This document shows, piece after piece, positions 1-7,387 of a stretch of 32,881 nucleotides of DNA. The stretch's first letter is position 1. Every line of letters starts with the position of its first letter. The stretch comes from Nitrosarchaeum sp. (GTDB lineage Archaea; Thermoproteota; Nitrososphaeria; Nitrososphaerales; Nitrosopumilaceae): the NCBI GenBank assembly GCA_023265135.1, contig JAHFUM010000013.1:1-32881 (forward strand). The letters run 5' to 3'. A program made the position numbers and the translations under genes. The notes under the pieces are model-generated. The model saw only the letters and a list, made by a program, of their open reading frames with translations, did not search any database and was not told where the DNA came from.

Positions 1-870
1 TGTGATGGTTCTTATGCTTGGTTTGCTAAAATAAGAATTTGCATCTACTGCAAAAACTTTTTTGTTTTTGACAGCTCTGAGCATGTTCCATGATTTATTG
101 TCTTTCAATATTTTGTCATATTCTGATGTTGTACGAAATGTGTCAAATCCACATGGCATCATGATTATGATGTCTGGTTCTGATTTTATGATCTCCTCGA
201 TACTTAATTTTCTAGAGTGTTCTCCAATTTTACTGATCATGTTTTCCCCACCTGCTTCTATGATCATTTCCGGCACCCAATGTCCTGCAGTGAAAAATGG
301 CTCAATCCATTCTATTGCAAGAACTTTAAGTTTTGTTTTCGGCGTGAATTTTTTCACGTATTCTATTCTTTTGTTAAGAGATTCTGTAATTGTTTTTGCT
401 TCACTATCTTTTTCAATAATTTTTCCAATTTCATGTACTGATTCTATTATTTCATGTAGATTATGTGGATCCATCGAATATACCATTGGTTTTTTTTGTA
501 AAATTTGAATTGCTTTGTTAACTTGATTGGTATGTGCTGCACACACTTCACATGTTTCTTGGGATATTATGAGATCTGGATTTGCTTTTATGATATTTTT
601 TTCATCTAATACAAAAATCTCTTTTTGTTCACTTAATAATTGACAAGTTATTGTGTCGATCTCTTTGCTAGATAATTCGTCTGAATTAATTACAGAATTA
701 ATCACACGTGGTTTTGTTTTTGCATCATCAGGATATTTGCATTCATGTGTAACTCCATACAACCTGTCTTCTGCTCCAAATTCGTATAGCAATTCTGTAG
801 CGCTTGGTAAAAAAGAAACTATTCTCTTTATTGGCATATCTTGACTTTGAATTCGTTCTTTAAACACCAT
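1..870 (-). CDS. BtuF-like ABC substrate-binding-fold protein, partial
   Basis: The gene is cut by the window edge: 290 codons are visible, from the ATG at 870 down to base 1. The start reads MVFKERIQSQDMPIKRIVSF and continues into a periplasmic-binding-protein fold of the BtuF/FepB class (PF01497): the N-terminal IVSFLPSATELLYEFG segment is the family signature. It has no signal peptide or lipobox, so the product is probably cytosolic, unlike a true ABC binding protein. An ETCEVCAAH motif (a CxxC after the ISQE strand) is shared with the cytosolic 'cobalamin-binding' subfamily of this fold. A second in-frame ATG at 837 would give MPIKRIVSF and may be the real start. No permease or ATPase gene is adjacent on the visible side. 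Binding of cobalamin or another metallo-ligand is inferred from the family only. Confidence 0.85.
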   Translation of the reverse strand, partial: MVFKERIQSQDMPIKRIVSFLPSATELLYEFGAEDRLYGVTHECKYPDDAKTKPRVINSVINSDELSSKEIDTITCQLLSEQKEIFVLDEKNIIKANPDLIISQETCEVCAAHTNQVNKAIQILQKKPMVYSMDPHNLHEIIESVHEIGKIIEKDSEAKTITESLNKRIEYVKKFTPKTKLKVLAIEWIEPFFTAGHWVPEMIIEAGGENMISKIGEHSRKLSIEEIIKSEPDIIIMMPCGFDTFRTTSEYDKILKDNKSWNMLRAVKNKKVFAVDANSYFSKPSIRTIT

Positions 871-936
871 ACGTTAAGCTATGGTCAATTCCGATGATTA
901 GGCAACTTAATAGCAACATTTTAGGCACAAATATCA

Positions 937-2094
937 TTGTCATCCAACTCTCAAGACATTCGAAGAGCAATCTTAGCAAGATGGCATGAGAATTTGTCAA
1001 AATATGGGAATTTGTTTTCATCTGATTCCATTAGTGGCTCTAGTCCACCGTCTGTGTTTGTAGGATCATACAACTATCCCAAAGTGTTCGTTGGACCAAT
1101 GGTTCCTCCAGTACACGGAGATACAAGTTTGCTTGATAACCCTGAAAAATGGGCAGGTAAATCTCTTGAGGAAATCGTTAATTTCAGATTGAATTTGATT
1201 CGCGGCATTCAAAAAATCTCAATAGAGCAAACAGAAGGACGCTACATAGAAAATTTACAAGAAATTACAATGTCTTCCAAACCTGCTGACTCTGATTTAC
1301 AATTCACTAAAACTACATCTGCAAGTGTTTCACTTGATGGTGAAAGCGCTCCGTTTGGACCAATAGGCGAAATTAAATCTGCAAAGTTTCATGCCACATC
1401 TGCAACCAAATCAATTGAAAAAATTTTCTACGACAAAGATCTAAAAGCACAGGATGCTGTTTTAAATCTCTACAATTCTGGTATAGATGTTTCAAAAATT
1501 CAAAAATGTTTTAGTATTGGAATGCTTGGTCAAAAAAGAAAACTTGTTCCTACAAAATGGAGTATCACTGCAACTGATGACATTATTTCAAAATCCCTTA
1601 CTGAAGAAATTTTAAATTATTCTTTGATTGATTCGTACAAAGTATTCACCTATGAACATCTAGGAAACTTATTCTCTGTAGTTTTGTTTCCACATAGATG
1701 GATTTATGAAATGATTGAAGCTTGGTATTCTGACGGGGTTTTAGGATTTGGTTCTGATTTTGAGGACGCACGTGGAATCAATCATCATCCCGCAATAGCT
1801 GGCGCATACTTTGCCGCCAAATTAGGTGTAACTGAATATCTTGAAAAAAATAAAATTCAATCTGGAGTCATAATTTTACGGGAAATTAGACCAGAATATG
1901 CAATTCCTGTGGGGGTATGGCAGGTAAGAGAGGGCATTCGCTCAGCCATGAGGCAAACGCCTTTAGTGGGTGAAACATTTGATGACGCTCTTACTTTGGC
2001 ATCAAAGAAAATGAGTATTAGCAAACCTGAATGGCTTTCAAAAGGAAATATTTTAAAATTAATTCGTCAGAAAACAATTGCAGATTTTTTCTAA
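937..2094 (+). CDS. nreA: Nre family DNA repair protein with C-terminal PIP box
   Basis: This 385-residue protein matches the archaeal Nre family (N-terminal PF04894, C-terminal PF04895): the early SSPPSVFVGSYNYPKVFVGP segment and HHPAIAGAYFAAKLGV in the second half are family hallmarks. In haloarchaea, NreA acts with the sliding clamp PCNA in repair of mitomycin C damage. The last eight residues are QKTIADFF, a perfect PCNA-interacting-protein box (Q-x-x-I-x-x-F-F) ending exactly at the C-terminus. The Cys-rich zinc ribbon that begins many euryarchaeal Nre proteins is absent. Translation starts at a TTG (937-939); no in-frame ATG lies nearby. The gene diverges from the BtuF-like gene with only 66 bases between them, so both promoters must lie in that gap. 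Function in lesion repair is inferred from the family. Confidence 0.9.
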   Translation: MSSNSQDIRRAILARWHENLSKYGNLFSSDSISGSSPPSVFVGSYNYPKVFVGPMVPPVHGDTSLLDNPEKWAGKSLEEIVNFRLNLIRGIQKISIEQTEGRYIENLQEITMSSKPADSDLQFTKTTSASVSLDGESAPFGPIGEIKSAKFHATSATKSIEKIFYDKDLKAQDAVLNLYNSGIDVSKIQKCFSIGMLGQKRKLVPTKWSITATDDIISKSLTEEILNYSLIDSYKVFTYEHLGNLFSVVLFPHRWIYEMIEAWYSDGVLGFGSDFEDARGINHHPAIAGAYFAAKLGVTEYLEKNKIQSGVIILREIRPEYAIPVGVWQVREGIRSAMRQTPLVGETFDDALTLASKKMSISKPEWLSKGNILKLIRQKTIADFF

Positions 2095-2229
2095 TTTGGT
2101 TTGTAAAATTCTTTTCCAGTTAAATTTATTGTAAGATGATTATCTGCAATTTCAAAAGAAAATATGACTTTGGTTTATGATCGTGTTAAACACAATAAAG
2201 TATTTCAAATACTATGTTCTTAAAAATTT

Positions 2230-3867
2230 ATGAAATATTTTATTTTTTTACTTGTTTGCTGTTCGGTTTTCTTACTGGCGATTAATCCAGTTTATGCCCA
2301 AAATTACCAAGATTCTGATCAAGACAATATCTCAGATAATGTGGATCAATGTCCTAATGAACCTGAAAATTATAATAATTATCAAGATGAGGATGGATGT
2401 CCTGATCAAATACAACAATCAAATCAGATAGTAGATTCTGATCAAGACAATATCCCAGACAATGTAGACCAATGTGTAAATGAACCTGAAAATTATAATA
2501 ATTATCAAGATGAGGATGGATGTCCTGATGAATTACCTGTAAAAGATTCAGACAATGATGGAATTTCAGATGATAACGATCAGTGTCCTTCACTAGCTGA
2601 AGTGTATAATGAAATAGACGACCAAGATGGATGTCCTGATGAATCATCACAACCTTCAGTGATGCAAGAAACTACAAGTGTTCCGTTATGGATAAAAAAC
2701 AATGCAAAATGGTGGGCTGAAGATACAATTTCAGAAAATGATTTTCTAAAAGGAATAGAATGGATGATTTCAAATGATGTCATTGCCATTGAAACCACAT
2801 CCACAGTTGATAATACAAAAATTTCAGAACCTGATAAACAAGTAGGGCAAACCGAATCAACTCCAAGTGTGCCTGACTGGATAAAAAAGAATGCTGGATG
2901 GTGGGCCTCGAATCTAATTACTGAGAAAGATTTTGTTGCTGGCTTGGAATATCTTGTAAAAGAGAAAATAATCCACGTGGGAACAACTGACGCTTTTTCC
3001 CCTTCGGAGATAACAGAAATACATGGTAAATGGACCGTTCTTGCAGCCAAAGGAAAGGAAATTGGGCAAGTTAACCATCCTGCAGCAATGCATGTGGATT
3101 CCTCAAACAATCTTTATGTAATTGATTCAGAAAACGATCGGCTCTTAAAATTTGCACCTGCTAAATCTGAATGGAGCAAAGTTCCAATCTCAAGAAGTGT
3201 GGAATATCTTAGAGATGTCAAATTAAATGGTAAGGGTGATTTATTTTTCCTTGGAAAAGGTTGGCTTGGTCAGTGTGATTCTTCAGGAATGTGTAAAGAA
3301 ATTAAGCATTGTTATAGATCAGAAGAAGATAGACATGACTATTTTTGTGGCATGACGGCATTTGTACTTGATTCTAAGGGAAATATCTTTTTCACTGACC
3401 GTGATTACCAGGAAGTTAACAAATATGATTTCAGTACAGAAAGAGAGGTAAATATCTGCAACGCAGCTAAATCTAAAGATGTAAACTGTATCAATGTAGC
3501 AGATATTGCAATAGATGCATCTGATAATATATTCATCTCTACTTCAGAATCTAAAATCTACAAATTTAATACAACAACTTTGAAATGGAGTTTGATTGCT
3601 GATGAAGGCAAGGAACTAGGACAAGTAAATAATCCTCACGGTCTTGACATAGACAAGTCCGGAAATCTGTATGTATTGGACGCGGGTAATGGGCGTATTC
3701 AGAAATTTATTAAAAATACCTCAAACTGGATGGAAATCAAATATACTGAAATTTACTTGAGTTCCTTTGAAGTTTGCCCTCATAACATATCGGTTGATTC
3801 TTCAGGATTTATTTATGTAAGCAATTTTTGTGAAAATGAAATACAAAAATTCACACCAAGTAAATGA
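2230..3867 (+). CDS. secreted modular protein: TSP3-like repeats, WW-type repeats, NHL propeller
   Basis: This is a 545-residue secreted protein. Residues 1-23 form a Sec signal peptide ending VYA-Q. Three 32-residue repeats follow (about 28-59, 69-100, 106-137), each with Asp-rich D-x-D-x-D and a closing DGCPD; these are thrombospondin-type-3/calcium-binding repeats. Two repeats of a second type follow (about 152-187 and 215-250) with the pattern P-x-WIK-x-NA-x-WW, then DF-x-x-G-x-x-x-x. From about 265 to the end are NHL-like beta-propeller blades (for example NHPAAMHVDSSNNLYVIDS and NNPHGLDIDKSGNLYVLDA). The propeller holds eight Cys, which fits disulfides outside the cell. No PEFG-type sorting tail or C-terminal membrane segment is present. 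The archaeosortase-like gene lies 370 bases downstream. Ca-dependent surface binding is an inference; the ligand is unknown. Confidence 0.85.
   Translation: MKYFIFLLVCCSVFLLAINPVYAQNYQDSDQDNISDNVDQCPNEPENYNNYQDEDGCPDQIQQSNQIVDSDQDNIPDNVDQCVNEPENYNNYQDEDGCPDELPVKDSDNDGISDDNDQCPSLAEVYNEIDDQDGCPDESSQPSVMQETTSVPLWIKNNAKWWAEDTISENDFLKGIEWMISNDVIAIETTSTVDNTKISEPDKQVGQTESTPSVPDWIKKNAGWWASNLITEKDFVAGLEYLVKEKIIHVGTTDAFSPSEITEIHGKWTVLAAKGKEIGQVNHPAAMHVDSSNNLYVIDSENDRLLKFAPAKSEWSKVPISRSVEYLRDVKLNGKGDLFFLGKGWLGQCDSSGMCKEIKHCYRSEEDRHDYFCGMTAFVLDSKGNIFFTDRDYQEVNKYDFSTEREVNICNAAKSKDVNCINVADIAIDASDNIFISTSESKIYKFNTTTLKWSLIADEGKELGQVNNPHGLDIDKSGNLYVLDAGNGRIQKFIKNTSNWMEIKYTEIYLSSFEVCPHNISVDSSGFIYVSNFCENEIQKFTPSK
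2311..2640 (+). repeat. three 96-bp in-frame coding repeats (TSP3-like)
   Basis: Three units of exactly 96 bases lie at 2311-2406, 2434-2529 and 2545-2640, separated by 27 and 15 bases. The last 51 bases of units 1 and 2 are identical (from AATGAACCTG to TGTCCTGAT), while unit 3 has diverged at DNA level but keeps the D-rich protein pattern. This points to a recent duplication or gene conversion between the first two units. They encode the calcium-binding repeats of the secreted protein. Confidence 0.9.
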
Positions 3868-3885
3868 ATTAATCTGTTTTACCTT

Positions 3886-3925
3886 AAAACTAACCCACCG
3901 AGAATTAGCATTTGTTAGTTTTTTA
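3886..3925 (+). terminator. possible hairpin terminator after secreted propeller gene
   Basis: AAAACTAAC (3886-3894) pairs perfectly with GTTAGTTTT (3914-3922), giving a 9-base-pair stem with a 19-base loop, followed directly by a T-run. It begins 18 bases after the stop codon. Archaeal termination depends mainly on the T-tract, so the hairpin may be incidental. Confidence 0.4.
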
Positions 3926-4045
3926 GTTCTATAGAATACAAAAATAACTTAAAATAAAACAATTTTTTTGTGACTTTTCTACATTAGGGTTATTTTCAAT
4001 CATTACATCCTGTTTCTAAAGTATATTTTATTGCCAAAACTCCTC

Positions 4046-4192
4046 ATGGACAGTTTACGATGCATGAAATGCAGTAAAATTATTCCAAAAACTGGTAATT
4101 ATACAATTATTGTATTTTTGGTCAAAGGCAAGCTATCTGAACCGCAATATGAACATCTTTGCTGTCCTGAGAAATTTACAATGATCTATTGA
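4046..4192 (+). CDS. possible 48-residue zinc-ribbon-like mini-protein
   Basis: An ATG at 4046 opens 48 codons ending TGA at 4190-4192, in a 369-base gap otherwise without a gene. The product begins MDSLRCMKCSKIIPKTGNY and has a CxxC pair near the N-terminus and a CC pair near the C-terminus (LCCPEKF), giving four possible metal ligands. A TTG at 4031 is in frame and would add MPKLL. The sequence has an ordinary protein-like composition and thaumarchaea carry many single-zinc-finger mini-proteins, but I recognise no family. No promoter is clear. It may be non-coding. Confidence 0.45.
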   Translation: MDSLRCMKCSKIIPKTGNYTIIVFLVKGKLSEPQYEHLCCPEKFTMIY

Positions 4193-4205
4193 TGTAATCT
4201 TGATC

Positions 4206-4213
4206 TATTTATT
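4206..4213 (+). promoter_or_regulatory. putative TATA box for archaeosortase-like gene
   Basis: TATTTATT lies 24-31 bases upstream of the ATG at 4237. That spacing would put the transcript start at or next to the start codon, as in leaderless archaeal mRNAs. It is based on position and composition only. Confidence 0.4.
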
Positions 4214-4236
4214 GACCACTTTTTAATTCAAAGATA

Positions 4237-5181
4237 ATGCAAAATAAGAACTTGATAATTGGCATTGCCATTATTGCAAGCCCTATTGTTTTTGCACTAG
4301 TTGCATTTCCTGGCAGCTTTAGTTTGAGTTGGAATCAAGGAAGAGGTGGATTTATTTTTGCACTTGTCTTTGTTGTTGCCGAATTAGTTGGTCTTAAAAT
4401 AATCATTCCTAAAAAAAGATTGTTTACTGTAATTCCGTTGGCTGCAGTAGTGATTGTATATCTTATTGGTTTGGAATATGGATTGCGAGATTATATTATA
4501 GCATCAGCAAAACATTTCAACGTACAACTGGTCTACTCTTGGACATGGATGTGGGACTTTATTATAATGGGAATTTTTGTCATTACTGCACTCAGTATCT
4601 ATTTTGGTAAAAGATGGATAAGAATTGCACCTGCTGGACCAATCTTTCTTGCAGGTAGTGCAATTATTCTTTCATTGGATGCATTTTTTCCATATGATTC
4701 ACTTGGTCCATTACAATATGTTGTACCTTACATGGTGCAAACAAACGTATGGCTAGTAAACTTGTTTCATCTTGGAACTGCTACGGCACATGGCAACATG
4801 ATGTTCCTTAAGGGTGATTTCGGAGCAATGGTACTTCAGGTATTTTGGCCATCTGCAGGTGTACACAGTATAATCATCTATTCTTTGGTCATGGGTGCAT
4901 TTCTATTAAAAATGAATATTCACAGAAATAGAAAAGTTGTTTACTTTGCAATGGGAATTGCTGGCACCATTGGTGTTAACATGATTAGAATCTTTTCTTT
5001 GTCTTATTATGCCCTCAAAGTTACCACAAATGCAAAGCAGTGGGAAGAGTTCCATTCTGTTGCAGGTGAGATCATGTTTTTGCCATGGTTGTTTACATTT
5101 TTACTAATTGTAATTCTAATAGAAACAAAGAGACTAAAAAAATTGGAATCTGAAGGAAAATTCCTTCCTAAAAATAACTAG
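4237..5181 (+). CDS. archaeosortase/exosortase-like membrane protein, Ser at the Cys position
   Basis: This 314-residue integral membrane protein has about eight hydrophobic segments. Its C-terminal half fits the exosortase/archaeosortase fold: PSAGVHS (205-211) aligns with the active-site Cys-Ser-Gly-x-Arg motif, Arg251 lies in VNMIRIF, and His273 lies in EEFHSVAGE. In canonical members a Cys nucleophile, an Arg and a His/Asn cleave C-terminal sorting signals such as PEP-CTERM, PGF-CTERM or PEFG-CTERM. Here the Cys position is Ser206 and the following Arg is His210. I believe the thaumarchaeal branch is known for such a replacement, but I cannot check it here. Substrates would be exported proteins with PEFG-type tails; none of the secreted proteins in this window has one. 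The 3' end overlaps the convergent dinB by 14 bases. Confidence 0.75.
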   Translation: MQNKNLIIGIAIIASPIVFALVAFPGSFSLSWNQGRGGFIFALVFVVAELVGLKIIIPKKRLFTVIPLAAVVIVYLIGLEYGLRDYIIASAKHFNVQLVYSWTWMWDFIIMGIFVITALSIYFGKRWIRIAPAGPIFLAGSAIILSLDAFFPYDSLGPLQYVVPYMVQTNVWLVNLFHLGTATAHGNMMFLKGDFGAMVLQVFWPSAGVHSIIIYSLVMGAFLLKMNIHRNRKVVYFAMGIAGTIGVNMIRIFSLSYYALKVTTNAKQWEEFHSVAGEIMFLPWLFTFLLIVILIETKRLKKLESEGKFLPKNN

Positions 5182-6262
5182 TTATGTCACTTTGACCTTG
5201 AATTTCTGAAAGCTCTGAAACTTTTACGCCTAATCTCCTGACTGTATTTTTTTGGTCTTCTAACGCTTCTTTTAATAATTGAACTGTATTTTTTTGTAAT
5301 TCTTCCAGGCTTGATGTGGGATTTTTTAACATTCTTGATTTTGTTTTATTTGTTAAATCTGAAAAAATGAATTGTATCCCAACTGATTTGAATGTTCTTT
5401 TGTTTTTTTGAATTACCTCATGTAATTCAATGCACAACTCATTTAGGTTTTCTGCCAAAAAATCATAATCATTTGAATCTTTTTTCAGAGTGGCAATCTT
5501 GCTGAATTGGGTGCTTGACTCTCTTTCTTTTACTGGTTCGTTATCAATTCCTCGGGCAGAATTGAATATGTATGTGCCATATTTTCTTCCAAATTCTTTA
5601 TTCAAAGTGAACACATCTAATTTTTTAAGATCTTTTATCGTTTCAATCTTCATCAATGTAAGTTGTTCTTCTGTTTTCTTTCCAATGCCTGGTATTACTC
5701 TGATCTTTAACTGTTCTAAAAATTCCTCTACTTTTTCTGGAGACACCATAGTTAATCCATCTGGCTTTCTAAAGTCCGACGCAATTTTTGAAATCAATTT
5801 GTTTGATGAAACTCCGATGGAGCAACTGATCTTTACCTTGTCTCTGATAGAGTTTTTAATTTGTTGTGCCAAATGACTTGCCTTGTCAAAATTTCCTTCC
5901 ACTCTGTCTGTGACATCTAAATATGCTTCATCTTTTCCCACATATTCAAAAATATCCGCACTTTCTTTCATGATGTCCATAACTTTCTCAGAAATTTCTA
6001 CGTAATAATCAAAGTCAACTGGAAGGAAAACTGCATCTTTTCTTTCTTCTAATCTTTTTTTTGCAAAACTAATTGGTATTCCTGATTTCACACCAAACTT
6101 TCTGGCAATGTAATTAGCAGTTGCGATTGCTCCACTATCTCCACCTCTATCTGAAAAAACACATACACACACCGGTTTTGATTTAAGATCTGGATTCCGT
6201 ATTTCTTCACATTGGGCAAAGAAATAATCAAAATCTACGTGGAAAACTACTCTAGCTCCCAA
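5168..6262 (-). CDS. dinB: DNA polymerase IV (Y-family translesion polymerase)
   Basis: This 364-residue protein is a Dpo4/Dbh-type lesion-bypass polymerase. HVDFDYFFAQCEE gives the first catalytic Asp (D10) and steric-gate region; GKDEAYLDV gives the catalytic Asp-Glu pair (D111, E112), with K110 before them. VIPGIGKKTEEQL is the helix-hairpin-helix of the thumb, and the little-finger domain follows. The final eight residues, QSDITSYF, form a perfect PIP box for binding PCNA. Translation starts at a TTG (6260-6262), because an in-frame stop lies four codons upstream. It converges on the archaeosortase-like gene with a 14-base overlap of coding ends. The length matches the family (about 350). 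Confidence 0.95.
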   Translation of the reverse strand: MGARVVFHVDFDYFFAQCEEIRNPDLKSKPVCVCVFSDRGGDSGAIATANYIARKFGVKSGIPISFAKKRLEERKDAVFLPVDFDYYVEISEKVMDIMKESADIFEYVGKDEAYLDVTDRVEGNFDKASHLAQQIKNSIRDKVKISCSIGVSSNKLISKIASDFRKPDGLTMVSPEKVEEFLEQLKIRVIPGIGKKTEEQLTLMKIETIKDLKKLDVFTLNKEFGRKYGTYIFNSARGIDNEPVKERESSTQFSKIATLKKDSNDYDFLAENLNELCIELHEVIQKNKRTFKSVGIQFIFSDLTNKTKSRMLKNPTSSLEELQKNTVQLLKEALEDQKNTVRRLGVKVSELSEIQGQSDITSYF

Positions 6263-6334
6263 TGCCTTGAATCATCTCTCTGATTATTACTATATTGTGT
6301 ATTCACCTAAATATTGATTATTTTCAATAATTCT

Positions 6335-6583
6335 ATGGACTATCCAGTATCCTCTGATGATAACGGCATCAACATAAAGCCAGAATTGATGGAAAATGAA
6401 AAATTATATCATCATGTGTTTAAGAACAAAGTTCTTCTGCTGTTCAAAGACTCGCAAGATTTCCTAAATTGTTATGAAATTGAGGAAGAAGAACTAGTAA
6501 ATCGAGTAAAGAATAGCAAAAATGATGATGAAGTTGAAAAAATCTTTGAAGAATACATACAACGTGAAAACCTCAAAAATTAA
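6335..6583 (+). CDS. small acidic conserved-looking protein, unknown function
   Basis: An 82-residue protein from the ATG at 6335 (MDYPVSSDDNGINIKPELM). A TTG at 6314 is in frame and would add seven residues, but AT-rich CTAAATATT (6308-6316) sits at TATA distance from the ATG, which favours a leaderless start at 6335. The product is highly charged and Glu-rich in the C-terminal half (YEIEEEELVNRVKN), probably helical, with no signal peptide or membrane segment and one Cys. I recognise no family. It lies divergent to dinB and 41 bases upstream of the Alba gene in the same direction, so it may share that transcript. Confidence 0.65.
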   Translation: MDYPVSSDDNGINIKPELMENEKLYHHVFKNKVLLLFKDSQDFLNCYEIEEEELVNRVKNSKNDDEVEKIFEEYIQRENLKN

Positions 6584-6624
6584 ATAAAAGACAAAGAAGC
6601 TTTTGTTGTTAAAGGAACAATAAA

Positions 6625-7164
6625 TTGAGTGACTCTAAAAAATCTAAAGATGCAGAAGAAATTTTATCAGAATTACGTGGTGCATATTTAGAGCCAAAAA
6701 CAGAACCACAACTACCTTCTCCTGAATCTGAACCACAACTACCTTCTCCTGAATCTGAACCACAACTACCTTCTCCTGAATCTGAACCACAACTACCTTC
6801 TCCTGAATCTGAACCACAACTACCTTCTCCTGAATCTGAACCACAACTAGCTCCAACTGTCGAGCCCTCAACTCAAACAAAACATGATCCTGAAGAACGT
6901 GATATAATTTTTGTTGGCACTAAACCAATAATGACTTATGTCGCAGCTACTCTGACACAACTTTCAACAAGACACACTGTTACAATAAAGGCACGGGGTC
7001 AACGAATCACTCAGGCAGTTGATGTGTCTCAAATGATTGTTAAAAGAATGAATACAGTTGGGTATGTTGTTAGTGACGTTAGAATTTCATCTGATTCACT
7101 TACTTCTCAAGATGGTAAACTACGCAATGTCTCTACAATAGAAATTGACATTACAAAAAATTAA
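6625..7164 (+). CDS. albA: Alba-domain nucleic-acid-binding protein with repeat-encoded N-terminal tail
   Basis: The 179-residue product has a C-terminal Alba domain (about 92-179): DIIFVGTKPIMTYVAATLTQ, IKARGQRITQAVD and the closing DGKLRNVSTIEIDI follow Sulfolobus Alba closely. Alba dimers coat DNA and RNA in archaea. At the position of the acetylated Lys of Sulfolobus Alba (GKKP) there is Thr (GTKP), with the second Lys kept. Usual Alba proteins are about 90-100 residues; here an extra 90-residue acidic N-terminal tail contains five exact copies of EPQLPSPES (27-71). The start is TTG at 6625, preceded by AAAGGA (6611-6616). The downstream small membrane protein begins inside this gene's 3' end. 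The role of the tail is unknown. Confidence 0.9.
   Translation: MSDSKKSKDAEEILSELRGAYLEPKTEPQLPSPESEPQLPSPESEPQLPSPESEPQLPSPESEPQLPSPESEPQLAPTVEPSTQTKHDPEERDIIFVGTKPIMTYVAATLTQLSTRHTVTIKARGQRITQAVDVSQMIVKRMNTVGYVVSDVRISSDSLTSQDGKLRNVSTIEIDITKN
6703..6849 (+). repeat. 5 perfect 27-bp tandem repeats in the Alba gene
   Basis: Five identical head-to-tail 27-base units run from 6703 to 6837 (6703, 6730, 6757, 6784, 6811), each starting GAACCACAACTACCTTCTCC. A 12-base partial sixth copy ends at 6849. Each unit is nine codons (EPQLPSPES), so copy number can change without a frameshift. Identity at every base, including third positions, implies very recent expansion or homogenisation. Confidence 0.95.
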
Positions 7165-7387
7165 AACCATTAGAAATCTAATTTTGATCTCTGTGGGCAT
7201 TTCAATAATTGGAATAATTTCTGTGACTGCAGCGTATTCTTGCGGAATACAACATATTGTAATTATGTCTAATTTGGAATCATATAAAAAATCATTTGAT
7301 CCAGAATTGTGTAATGCTTTAGTTGAAAAAATTAATTTATTTAATAATGATTGTAAACCAGAAGTTGAAATTTTAGATTGCGGTTAA
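7145..7387 (+). CDS. small single-span membrane protein with four Cys
   Basis: An 80-residue product from the TTG at 7145, overlapping the Alba gene end by 20 bases in another frame, which suggests co-transcription. Residues 11-31 form one membrane segment or uncleaved signal anchor. The remaining 49 residues contain Cys33, 56, 70 and 79, an even number that could form two disulfides outside the cell. AYSC before Cys33 is a poor lipobox, so a lipoprotein is unlikely. No family recognised. The start is uncertain because no ATG is available before the membrane segment. The stop shares a TTAA with the convergent LysE gene. Confidence 0.6.
   Translation: MTLQKIKTIRNLILISVGISIIGIISVTAAYSCGIQHIVIMSNLESYKKSFDPELCNALVEKINLFNNDCKPEVEILDCG

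Noticed and set aside
2091-2174. Minus-strand run of 27 open codons ending TAG (reads ...FEIADNHLTINLTGKEF...)
   Set aside because: It looks protein-like but has no ATG, GTG or TTG before the upstream stop, so it is at best a gene remnant.
2164-2223. 19-codon plus-strand frame MTLVYDRVKHNKVFQILCS just before the secreted propeller gene
   Set aside because: Too short and without support from motif or promoter.
2354-2650. Antisense open frame across the TSP3-like repeats
   Set aside because: It is a mirror of the repeated coding sequence; His/Leu-rich composition is unlike neighbouring proteins.
6644-6880. Antisense open frame across the Alba repeats and possible CRISPR
   Set aside because: The frame is low-complexity VVVQIQEK copies; the 27-base units have no spacers, so this is no CRISPR array.
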